Source: Rhipicephalus microplus
Lineage: Eukaryota > Arthropoda > Arachnida > Ixodida > Ixodidae
NCBI RefSeq assembly: GCF_043290135.1
Contig: NC_134701.1
Coordinates: 198,942,101 to 199,006,100, forward strand
Reading direction: 5' to 3'
DNA length: 64,000 bases
Part shown: positions 55,760 through 64,000 of the stretch, piece after piece
Layout of the letters: each line of letters opens with the position of its first letter
Numbering within the stretch: position 1 is the stretch's first letter
Made by a program: the position numbers and the translations under genes
Notes under the pieces: model-generated
What the model was told of the DNA's origin: nothing
The model's database searches: none
Seen by the model: the letters and a program-made list of their open reading frames with translations, nothing else

Positions 55760-58105
55760 AGCATTTGATCACGTCTCTTGGTGCACGGAAGGTTTTTAAT
55801 TCAATGCAGCTACCTTGATTACTACTCATTAATTGTGGGTGGTAAATCTGACGTCATCGGGATCAATCCGAAAATGTCCTACTAGTGGCGCATGTGTTAT
55901 CGTGCATTTACCTTAATTTCTCGTCAAGTAGAGCACTCATGTTGATAATATTGTCTTTTTAGATATTGTCATACATCGAGCGTTAACTCTGACACAAATT
56001 GTTGCTTGACTTTAGTGTTCCTTTAAGCGTGCGCAAAAGGAAAGGGAAGGGGCACGGAAAATTTTCTCCCTAATCATCTAAAAAAAATGGGGGGGGGGGG
56101 GGGACAGATCCTGTCCCCTACCGTTTATTCGATTGTACACACCACTTTCTAATGCGCAGTGTTATAGCACTCGTCATGACATATGACCAACTATCCCAAG
56201 CCGCTACCTTATAAGTTTTGTCTAGGCATGCTTGACAATAATTTCGACCAGGGGCCCCTGGTGTTGCATTCAAAGAAGCGTTTACTTAGTATCTTCGCTC
56301 TTGAAAGCCGATGACCGATAGCAGGCCTTTAACCGGCTAAACTCCAGGTCTTCCCGTCTTTTTCTTCAGTTATTCCTTGTGGAAAGAACTTCATGTCTTC
56401 ATTTTCGTCTTTGCATCCAATGCGGAGCTCCATTTATTTCGAAGTCGATCTATGACGTGGGTGGGCGAAGGGTAATACTTGCCTCCCCCCCCTCGTCACT
56501 ATACCTTGTTTTATCGCCTAGAAAATAACAATAACAAAATAAAATGGATGTAACCAGTACCACCGATAGGCATAATGGGCTCATACCAAGTTAAAAGAAT
56601 AGAGCAACAATCCCAAAGGAAAGCTTCTGAGTGATAAGCCAGTTAGCCAGAACCAAACAAAGAAATGTGGTGGAGTAACCAATAGCAGTTTTAAAAAAAG
56701 TTTGCAGCGCAAGCACGTAAGCACTGAAGGAAAGGCGACTCATTGAAAAACGGAAGGCAAAGAGGAGGGGAACCTTCTTTGTGAACATGTCTGTGTCTGC
56801 GCCGCGAACTCTTTTTAAAAATGCACTTTAACATAGCTATAGCCCCAATCACCGTTCTCCTGTAAGCAAATGCGTGTATACTAAAGAGGGTGGTAGTGAC
56901 CGAATCAGTGATCTGATAAGGGTTTGTCGAAATACGAGACGCCACCTACATACCCCAAATAAAAATGCACAAGAAGTTCAAGAGCGTCATGACTGGCTGC
57001 GAACATCACTCCTGCGTGTGAAGGGTCAGTTCGCCGTTGTTGGACACGGACTGCGGACCACTTCAGTATTCGGCTTTTCAGTACATAAGCAGCGAAGCCG
57101 AAACAACCAGGATCATATCGTTAGAAGCATTAATAGCCCAGAGGAATTCGGCATCCTACCAGTAACGACGGGGGAAGTAACGAAAGCCCTGAAAGGGCGA
57201 CATAATAGGCTACATTTTTTTTTCATCTCCTGATGATTGCTTGATTACTTTTTGAATCGCACTCAATGTCGTTTCCTCGTGGACTCTCCTCGCACTGGTG
57301 GTTGCTTTAACATACCTGTCCGTTGTGTAACACGAGGCGTTCCACGCAACCCTCGCAAGAACCACTTCTTTCCTTCTCACTAACTCGAAGATAATGACCC
57401 TAAAAACAAAATGGTGTGTCGTGACGTAGCGCACTTAGACGAGTTAAGTTCGCTTAGTGCTGTTGTATAGTTAAGTTCTCCCTCAAGTAACAGCCCTTAT
57501 CGTGTATTAAATAGCTAGTCGAACAAGCATTGAGCTCTTAAGGAAAATAATCAAGCCGTAATAATGCGGATGTTTTCGAGGCAGAGCAGAACGCCGGCCC
57601 TTACGAGGTGCTCTTAAGGCAAGGACTGCAAATAAACTTAATTAATACACGCTCCAGCAATCGGCAAGAGCATGCCCTATATGAATCACCCCTTTCATGC
57701 TACATGAATCACCCCTCATGCCGCTATATTCAGGTGGTATAAGACGATGACCTCGCAGCAGCGTCAAGGTCTGAAGTGGCACTGTGCCGTCGAAGTCACG
57801 TGCATCGACGGCCGATGAGATATAAGCCACTCACACACAGCCAGAAAGAGCGCGCATAAATTGAGATATCAGTGCACACAGACATTCGATGGGGAGCGGT
57901 GAAAGGTAACGTCCTTTCCGAATCAAGGACTGCAGTGCACTGCACGGCTTGTAATACAAAGCTGCCCTCCAGACTACCTTGAATACTTGCTTTCTCCTTT
58001 CGCGGTGCGGCACTGCGAGGACGAGGGCGAACGAATCGGTCATCATCGCATACCGAGAGTCTCGTAGCGCCAAGAAAACGCACTACGTAGTCTTTATGCG
58101 TTCTA
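55760..58105. other. Intergenic stretch, no gene
   Basis: No recognisable gene. The 119-codon open stretch at 56874-57233 has no known motif. A G-run lies at about 56090. Confidence 0.4.
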
Positions 58106-58109
58106 TTAA

Positions 58110-61067
58110 GGGGAGACGCTCCTCGAAAGCACTTTTTTTTTGTTATTCAACTTAGAGCTTCAGAAATTGGACCACTGATGCAGTTTTTCCTCCTGATTCC
58201 AAATCTGTAATCAGTTTTTACATAAGTGCAATAGTTTGGGAGTTGTGTTTCAAGTAATGGTGAAACTTGATAAGTTTTCCGGGAACTTTCGCGCATACTA
58301 AATGTTCATGCAGAGAGTTGTTCAATGGCTCCTTTTGCTCCCTATTAGCCATAGAGTGCCGATATCTAGCTAGAAATTGTGCTCCAACTTTGAAACTATG
58401 AAAAAAAACATCTGTGTAGCAAACTACCCTTTTTTTTCCACTCGACCACCATTAAATTTATTAATAGATATTTACAGCTGATAGGTTGTGCTGATTCAAG
58501 TAGATATCGGCACCCTACGCACTCTCCTCAATGTGTGTGCCAAATTTCGTCGTCGTATGACCATTCTAAGTGCCCGAAACACTTCCCGCAAAAAATGCAA
58601 ATTGGCCAAAATTGCGAAATGAGAAAAACGCGTTTGAAAGTTTGAAAGTCTGTATTTACAAAAATGAAAAACGCAGTAGCACGAAACTTGTGCTGAACAC
58701 ATACACACATGTCCAGAGGGAATATCAGTTGTCTAAAACTCTCCAGCACCGTAGGTTTTCCCTTCCCGGCTGGTGCGGCAGGACTCTTCCACCCGGGCCC
58801 TCTTGGCTGCACTGCGACGGTGTGCCCTCGCCTCAGCGGTCTGACGCACATTCATCTTGTGCATGCGCATGCTGTCTCGGCGGTCGCTGAGGGTAACCAG
58901 GGCCTCCGAAGGAAGCACCCCAAGCTCTTCCAGCACCTTTTCAAAGCTCGCGTGGCCCCGGTTGAACCACAGGACTGCAATGGCTGTGGCTGTTTCCACA
59001 GCAGTCCGGGAAGCAAACCGGGTCTTTGGACACAGCAGCCATATTTTGCTGTTCAGGGACTCGGCCGCGTTCTGTGTCTTGCCGTGGAGGCACCGGGCAA
59101 GCAGCTTCGCATCTGTGAGACGCTTGTAGATTGGGAGGACTGCCAAACCCTGGGCCTTGGTCAGGAGGGGGGTGTGGCACGGTGCAGGCTGGCCCTGCGC
59201 CTCAGCACGTCGGTGCTTGCACCACGAGTCTGGGCCTGCAGGACAGAACTTGTGACTTCCAGCACCGTCTGTTGAGCACGAGTGCAAACATGAGGCCCAT
59301 ATGGCAGTGTACATCTTGTGGACATTTCCCCGATTGTTCACAATGGCCACCTGAAAGTAAGTTTGAAGCTTCTGGATGGTGGTCTCCTTCAGCTTCTCCC
59401 CTCGTGGAAGTGGCGTTGGCAGCTTCCGCAGGCCGGTGCCCAGACGTTTCGCCACGTGGTTGGTGCACTCCTCTTTTTCAATTGGAGTGTCAGGGTACAC
59501 GTTGGCATCACAGACCCCGTTGTAGGCCTTGCTGTCTCCATCGCTTAGGAAGATGGTGAACCGCAGGGGTGTCTCATAGTCCACAGTCCTCTGCCAAATG
59601 CGCACTGCAGCTTCGGCCTCCATGGCATGCGAAGAACAGTCGCAATTCTTCTCACAAACGGGATGATGAAACGCCTGCCATGTTTCTTCATCGCCTCCCA
59701 TGTCGTTATGCAAACTGCACGCCAGGCAGAAGTTGGAAAGCACTTCATAGTCCAGGCACAAACCAGTGTCCAAGGACACTACAGTTCCCACACCATTGTG
59801 GCTTTTGTGGCCTCTTTTTTGCCATGTGCCGTCAAACATGACTGGCACGTCACTGTTACCAGCCACCTCTTTGGTGACGCTGCGTGCCCTTTGCATGTTT
59901 TCACAGACAGCCTTCACTGCCGCACTGTGAATCTTTTTGCCGATAGCATGGAAGGTCTTATGGTGCATAGGGTTTGGCAATCCAACTACTGCACAAAATC
60001 GTGAAAGTTGCTCATGCCCGATACCGACGGCACGCGCTGCAAGCACCACTTTCAGGTTCACGGCAAAGGCGTCACGCGAACTCCCGCTGTCGTAGCTTCT
60101 GCTTGCACCGCGGCCGCCATCTGACGCGACCCGCTTCGACGAGTACGCGGACGAAAGGATGCTCTCCGAGCACTCCGCATTCTCGCAGTGTAGCTCCAGA
60201 AACGCCGAAAGGCCTTTCCGCTTTTTATTCGGTGCCCGAACTGCGAGTTTACTCTCGTGACAAACGGGGCATGCCGCGCCTGCGACGACGGCCGTCAATG
60301 CACCCAACTCGCACAGCACTACGCTTTCGGCACGATCGGCATTCGGCCTGACGTCGTTTTCGAATAACGCGATCTTTTTCTGCGATGCACTCACAAAATT
60401 CACTGCAGCGTTGATCTCGTCGTCGCAGTTGCCATGGTCGACGTTGCCGTGGTCGATGTTAGGCCTACCGGCCGCTGGCCCGTCGCGGACATTTTCGTTG
60501 GCGGTGGCTTTCTTGTACGTCCTCCGCCGCTTCCCTCTGAACTTGTTCTTACTTCTGTATTTCCGATGGTCGGCAACGGCCTTTTTCGGGCTTGCCATCG
60601 CACGAAAACAGCGAAAAATAACTCCGGAAAACAGTGAAGCGAACTACGGCAAGAAAACACGGGTGCTGTCAGCCAATGGCGGCCCTGCGTTAGTGGCGCG
60701 CGGTTTGAAACGGCGGGAAAAGACTGTTTTTGTTGCTTTTTTTTTAGATTTTTCGTGAACGTACGAGACTTCAAGAACCGGGATCGTGGAGAGTAAGGAC
60801 AACTCTACACGAGCCAGCGGCCGCAATATGGCGGACAGCTCTCTTCGCGGCCCCGCGAGCACGCGAACAGCAGCCCGTTTTGTGTAAATTTCGTGATGCC
60901 GCGCGTCACTGCCGCTCACTCAGACGCGTTTTTCACTGACTTCTGATGCTTATTTCGCTGTGATATTTTCAGATGTCAAAATATAATGTATAAAGATGAT
61001 AAAGCAACAAAAAACAGAAAAGGTGAAATTTGGAAAAAAAACGCGACTTTTCGACCCGCGTCTCCCC
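58110..61067 (-). mobile_element. Intact TTAA-flanked DNA transposon (Kolobok-like)
   Basis: A 2958-bp element with TTAA on both sides (58106-58109 and 61068-61071). The inverted ends are GGGGAGACGCTCCTCGAAA and, on the opposite strand, GGGGAGACGCGGGTCGAAA (16 of 19 match). It has one uninterrupted transposase gene. The TTAA target duplication is typical of Kolobok (and of piggyBac); the protein is not piggyBac-like. With an intact reading frame and both ends it may be recent or still mobile. Confidence 0.8.
58733..60598 (-). CDS. DDE transposase, 621 aa ('Mutator-like transposase' / Kolobok type)
   Basis: A single exon with no frameshift. The basic N-terminus (residues 1-30, KFRGKRRRTYKK) suits nuclear import or DNA binding. 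A Cys-x-x-Cys (110, 113) with HC (137-138) and C143 is a likely zinc-binding module. Candidate catalytic acids are D256 in FDGTWQKRGH, D353 or D355 in LSDGDSKAY, and E513 in NAAESLNSKIW. Between the last two, C378-x-x-H381 (ECTNHVAKR) is the C/D-x2-H signature shared by several eukaryotic cut-and-paste superfamilies. The C-terminus (570-607) is basic. This motif order is that of proteins annotated as Mutator-like transposase in tick genomes; TTAA flanks point to Kolobok. By homology it should excise and reinsert the element at TTAA. ATG at 60598 is chosen as the first in frame. Confidence 0.85.
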   Translation of the reverse strand: MASPKKAVADHRKYRSKNKFRGKRRRTYKKATANENVRDGPAAGRPNIDHGNVDHGNCDDEINAAVNFVSASQKKIALFENDVRPNADRAESVVLCELGALTAVVAGAACPVCHESKLAVRAPNKKRKGLSAFLELHCENAECSESILSSAYSSKRVASDGGRGASRSYDSGSSRDAFAVNLKVVLAARAVGIGHEQLSRFCAVVGLPNPMHHKTFHAIGKKIHSAAVKAVCENMQRARSVTKEVAGNSDVPVMFDGTWQKRGHKSHNGVGTVVSLDTGLCLDYEVLSNFCLACSLHNDMGGDEETWQAFHHPVCEKNCDCSSHAMEAEAAVRIWQRTVDYETPLRFTIFLSDGDSKAYNGVCDANVYPDTPIEKEECTNHVAKRLGTGLRKLPTPLPRGEKLKETTIQKLQTYFQVAIVNNRGNVHKMYTAIWASCLHSCSTDGAGSHKFCPAGPDSWCKHRRAEAQGQPAPCHTPLLTKAQGLAVLPIYKRLTDAKLLARCLHGKTQNAAESLNSKIWLLCPKTRFASRTAVETATAIAVLWFNRGHASFEKVLEELGVLPSEALVTLSDRRDSMRMHKMNVRQTAEARAHRRSAAKRARVEESCRTSREGKTYGAGEF

Positions 61068-61071
61068 TTAA

Positions 61072-61432
61072 GTTACGGAAGGTGACGCCAGCGTATATAG
61101 ACCGGTTGTTCGAGCTCTGGTTAGAGAGAAGCGAGAAATAGCATGATGACGTCGGTAGTACACAGCGTTATAAAAACAGGACGTTTTTGCAACTTATGGA
61201 AATATACGGTACGCAAATACGGTAAGGCAGTACGGTAGCATTCCTCCTTGAACACTTCATGAACACTTTATTGCATACATGAACACAACCCAAACAGCCT
61301 AGCAACCCTGTGTGTTCACGAAAATTTATCTTAATTAGAAGACGTGTTCAAAACATTTTTTTCCGTTAAGAACGTAAGTTTCGCTGCAAAGACTAAGTAA
61401 AAGCATTGTCAAGCAACAAAATGAAAACGAGT
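61072..61432. other. Spacer between transposon and tRNA array
   Basis: About 360 bp with no gene. GAACACTTCATGAACACTTT is a small internal repeat near 61252. Confidence 0.4.
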
Positions 61433-61504
61433 GTGCCTGCCAGGGATCGAACCTGGGACCTTCCGCGTGTTAGGCGGATGTGATAACCACTACACCACAA
61501 GCAC
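61433..61504 (-). tRNA. tRNA-Val (AAC), copy 1
   Basis: 72 nt. Acceptor GTGCTTG/CAGGCAC (one G-U pair), D arm GTG/CAC, anticodon stem TCCGC/GCGGA with loop CTAACAC (anticodon AAC), T arm CCAGG/CCTGG with loop TTCGATC. A and B boxes are intact. The 3' side on the minus strand carries a T-run (Pol III terminator) after about 10 nt. No CCA is encoded, as expected in eukaryotes. Confidence 0.96.
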
Positions 61505-61577
61505 AGCTGTACAGAGCTCTCACGACTGAGTCTTTGTTTAAAGACGTATATTGAAACTGTAAAAAAGGAATGCTCTT

Positions 61578-61649
61578 GTGCCTGCCAGGGATCGAACCTG
61601 GGGCCTTCCGCGTGTTAGGCGGATGTGATAACCACTACACCACAAGCAC
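61578..61649 (-). tRNA. tRNA-Val (AAC), copy 2
   Basis: Same as copy 1 except T47 to C in the variable loop, which should be tolerated. Confidence 0.95.
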
Positions 61650-61722
61650 AGCTGTACAGAGCCCTCACGAATGAGTCTTTGTTTAAAGACGTATATTGAA
61701 ACTGTAAAAAAGAAATGCTCTT

Positions 61723-61794
61723 GTGCCTGCCAGGGATCGAACCTGGGACCTTCCGTGTGTTAGGCGGATGTGATAACCACTACACCACAAGTAC
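61723..61794 (-). tRNA. tRNA-Val (AAC), copy 3, degenerate
   Basis: G3 to A breaks the third acceptor pair (A3-C70). G39 to A breaks the last anticodon-stem pair (C31-A39). Probably a weak or dead copy. Confidence 0.85.
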
Positions 61795-61867
61795 AGCTGT
61801 ACAGAGCTCTCACGAATGAGTCTTTGTTTAAAGACGTATATTGAAACTGTAAAAAAGAAATGCTCTT

Positions 61868-61939
61868 GTGCCTGCCAGGGATCGAACCTGGGACCTTCCG
61901 CGTGTTAGGCGGATGTGATAACCACTACACCACAAGCAC
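61868..61939 (-). tRNA. tRNA-Val (AAC), copy 4
   Basis: Identical to copy 1. Confidence 0.96.
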
Positions 61940-62012
61940 AGCTGTACAGAGCTCTCACGAATGAGTTTTTGTTTATTGACGTATATTGAAACTGCAAAAA
62001 AGAAATGCTCTT

Positions 62013-62084
62013 GTGCCTGCCAGGGATCGAACCTGGGACCTTCCGCGTGTTAGGCGGATGTGATAACCACTACACCACAAGCAC
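62013..62084 (-). tRNA. tRNA-Val (AAC), copy 5
   Basis: Identical to copy 1. The following spacer differs (TCTTTGTTCAACGACG). Confidence 0.96.
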
Positions 62085-62158
62085 AGCTGTGCAGAGCTCT
62101 CACGAATGAGTCTTTGTTCAACGACGTATATTGATACCGTAAAAAAAGAAATGCTCTT

Positions 62159-62230
62159 GTGCCTGCCAGGGATCGAACCTGGGACCTTCCGCGTGTTAGG
62201 CGGATGTGATAACCACTACACCGCAAGCAC
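62159..62230 (-). tRNA. tRNA-Val (AAC), copy 6, U8 lost
   Basis: T8 is C. Position 8 is nearly invariant in tRNAs (pairs with A14) and opens the A box, so function is doubtful. Confidence 0.88.
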
Positions 62231-62303
62231 AGCTGTACAGAGCTCTCACGAATGAGTCTTTGTTTAAAGACGTATATTGAAACTGTAAAAAAGAAATGCT
62301 CTT

Positions 62304-62375
62304 GTGCCTGCCAGGGATCGAACCTGGGACCTTCCGCGTGTTAGGCGGATGTGATAACCACTACACCACAAGCAC
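62304..62375 (-). tRNA. tRNA-Val (AAC), copy 7
   Basis: Identical to copy 1. Confidence 0.96.
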
Positions 62376-62449
62376 AGCTGTACAGAGCTCTCACGAATGA
62401 GTTTTTGTTTATTGACGTATATTGATACCGTAAAAAAAGAAATGCTCTT

Positions 62450-62521
62450 GTGCCTGCCAGGGATCGAACCTGGGACCTTCCGCGTGTTAGGCGGATGTGA
62501 TAAACACTACACCGCAAGCAC
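62450..62521 (-). tRNA. tRNA-Val (AAC), copy 8, probable pseudogene
   Basis: T8 is C and one of the two D-loop guanines (G19) is T. Both changes hit tertiary contacts and the A box. Confidence 0.85.
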
Positions 62522-62594
62522 AGCTGTACAGAGCTCTCACGAATGAGTCTTTGTTTAAAGACGTATATTGAAACTGTAAAAAAGAAATGCTCTT

Positions 62595-62666
62595 GTGCCT
62601 GCCAGGGATCGAACCTGGGACCTTCCGCGTGTTAGGCGGATGTGATAACCACTACACCACAAGCAC
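62595..62666 (-). tRNA. tRNA-Val (AAC), copy 9
   Basis: Identical to copy 1. Confidence 0.96.
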
Positions 62667-62739
62667 AGCTGTACAGAGCTCTCACGAATGAGTTTTTGTT
62701 TATTGACGTATATTGAAACTGTAAAAAATAAATGCTCTT

Positions 62740-62811
62740 GTGCCTGCCAGGGATCGAACCTGGGACCTTCCGCGTGTTAGGCGGATGTGATAACCACTAC
62801 ACCACAAGCAC
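62740..62811 (-). tRNA. tRNA-Val (AAC), copy 10
   Basis: Identical to copy 1. Confidence 0.96.
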
Positions 62812-62885
62812 AGCTGTACAGAGCTCTCACGAATGAGTCTTTGTTTAAAGACGTATACTGAAACTGTAAAAAAAGAAATGCTCTT

Positions 62886-62957
62886 GTGCCTGCCAGAGAT
62901 CGAACCTGGGACCTTCCGCGTGTTAGGCGGATGTGACAACCACTACACCACAAGCAC
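62886..62957 (-). tRNA. tRNA-Val (AAC), copy 11, degenerate
   Basis: C61 to T damages the B box and turns the G53-C61 pair into G-U. A21 is G. Likely impaired. Confidence 0.86.
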
Positions 62958-63030
62958 AGCTGTACAGAGCTCTCACGAATGAGTTTTTGTTTATTGACGT
63001 ATATTGAAACTGTAAAAAAGAAATACTCTT

Positions 63031-63102
63031 GTGCCTGCCAGGGATCGAACCTGGGTCCTTCCGCGTGTTAGGCGGATGTGATAACCACTACACCACAAGC
63101 AC
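63031..63102 (-). tRNA. tRNA-Val (AAC), copy 12
   Basis: Same as copy 1 except T47 to A in the variable loop. Confidence 0.95.
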
Positions 63103-63177
63103 AGCTGTACAGAGCTCTCACGAATGAGTTTTTGTTTATTGACGTATATTGAAACTGTAAAAAAAAGAAATGCTCTT

Positions 63178-63249
63178 GTGCCTGCCAGGGATCGAACCTG
63201 GGACCTTCCGCGTGTTAGGCGGATGTGATAACCACTACACCACAAGCAC
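63178..63249 (-). tRNA. tRNA-Val (AAC), copy 13
   Basis: Identical to copy 1. Confidence 0.96.
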
Positions 63250-63323
63250 AGCTGTACAGAGCTCTCACGAATGAGTCTTTGTTTAAAGACGTATATTGAA
63301 ACTGTAAAAAAAGAAATGCTCTT

Positions 63324-63395
63324 GTGTCTGCCAGGGATCGAACCTGGGACCTTCCGCGTGTTAGGCGGATGTGATAACCACTACACCACAAGCAC
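63324..63395 (-). tRNA. tRNA-Val (AAC), copy 14
   Basis: G69 to A breaks one acceptor pair (C4-A69); otherwise canonical. It is the last copy at the right. The flank after it (from about 63405) no longer matches the array spacer. Confidence 0.92.
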
Positions 63396-64000
63396 AGCTG
63401 TCTAACGAACAATTGGCGCAAAAATTTCTTCACAGCACTGTGGAAGCTAAGCGCAGGCTTCATACCGCACCAAAATATAGTGCTTAAGTTTGCTGATAAT
63501 TTTCTCATCTGCCTTGGTTAAATAACTGCAGCTTCATTCATAAGGAAACTCAACAATTGCTGGAAGTCTTTGCTAATTAAGAGGCAGCTATGATTCTCTT
63601 CGCAAAAATGTCTTCCTTTTTTTTTTTCATTTATTAGGTGGCCCCAACTATCATCGCATCCGTTTTCTGATGTTCACATGGCGTCTATGACGTAGTGGCT
63701 CTGCGTGCGGCGGAAAACGCGCTGTTTTGTTCTCCAAAAAATATATATGTACTTCTATTATGACACTAAACTGTATACACTACACCGTCGAAATGTTTTC
63801 TGCCGTTCACATGTGCAGATCCTGCGCCTCTTTGACCTTCGCTCCAACTTAAGGATAACTTGTCGCAAAGTATAGCATACAGCAGGGCATGTATTTTTGT
63901 ACCACTGTGGTAATGTGTACCCGCACAACTATAAATTTATGCTTTTCTTGTACCGTCGTTCCTTCCGTATCACATACTCCACAAACTTTATGACACTCAT
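63396..64000. other. Right edge, no gene
   Basis: Nothing recognisable after the array. Low-complexity T and AT patches only. Confidence 0.4.

Larger units (their letters stand above)
61433..63400 (-). repeat. tRNA-Val tandem array, 14 units of 145-147 bp
   Basis: Unit starts are spaced 145, 145, 145, 145, 146, 145, 146, 145, 145, 146, 145, 147 and 146 bp. Each spacer (73-75 bp) contains AGCTGTACAGAGCTCTCACG, a variable centre (TCTTTGTTTAAAGACG or TTTTTGTTTATTGACG) and the A-run that is the Pol III terminator of the unit to its right on the minus strand. Confidence 0.97.

Noticed and set aside
58709..59275. A 188-codon plus-strand open frame
   Set aside because: It is antisense to the transposase gene, whose codons explain the open frame.
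61433..63400. Regularly spaced repeats looking like a CRISPR array
   Set aside because: The 72-nt units fold as tRNA-Val and the 73-75 bp spacers are alike rather than unique. The genome is animal.
62700..63508. Open frames of 79-97 codons on the minus strand with repeated motifs
   Set aside because: They run through the tRNA units; the repeated peptide is just translated tRNA sequence.

Overview
The window is nuclear DNA from a tick, most likely a hard (metastriate) tick. It contains one long, intron-rich animal gene, seven copies of a tRNA-derived SINE that I recognise as the tick element Ruka, many pogo/Tigger-type DNA transposons and TTAA-flanked MITEs, and a tandem array of eukaryotic tRNA genes. 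There are no bacterial operons, ribosome binding sites or CRISPR arrays.

Left two thirds (1-44,278): one gene on the minus strand, DDB1 (DNA damage-binding protein 1, the beta-propeller adaptor of CUL4-RBX1 ubiquitin ligases). I placed 20 coding exons by splice signals, reading phase and protein similarity. They encode residues 1-1087 of the tick protein. About the last 69 residues lie beyond the left edge. Eighteen of the visible introns are GT-AG. Intron 13 uses a GC donor. Intron 20, which runs off the left edge, starts with ATATCCTTTT, the signature 5' splice site of minor (U12) AT-AC introns. The introns are packed with nested mobile elements: Tigger inside an older Tigger relative, Ruka inside a pogo relic, a TTAA MITE inside Ruka, and another TTAA MITE inside a GGGGCGAAGC-ended repeat. 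There are also relics of a Helitron-type protein, a non-LTR reverse transcriptase and a piggyBac-like transposase.

Middle (44,279-58,105): I see no gene. The stretch holds the DDB1 upstream region, four Ruka copies, two small tandem repeats, a Penelope-like GIY-YIG endonuclease relic, a 445-bp repeat, a duplicated 250-bp unknown repeat and a long (ACA)n microsatellite.

Right end (58,106-64,000): an apparently intact 2.96-kb DNA transposon with a single 621-codon transposase, short inverted repeats and TTAA flanks (Kolobok-like; its protein belongs to the family often labelled 'Mutator-like transposase'). About 360 bp further on is a 14-copy tandem array of tRNA-Val(AAC) genes on the minus strand with a period of 145-147 bp. 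Nothing suggests that the transposon, the tRNA array and DDB1 act together; they are neighbours. The best leads are the U12-type intron, the tRNA array with its alternating spacer types, and the intact TTAA transposon.
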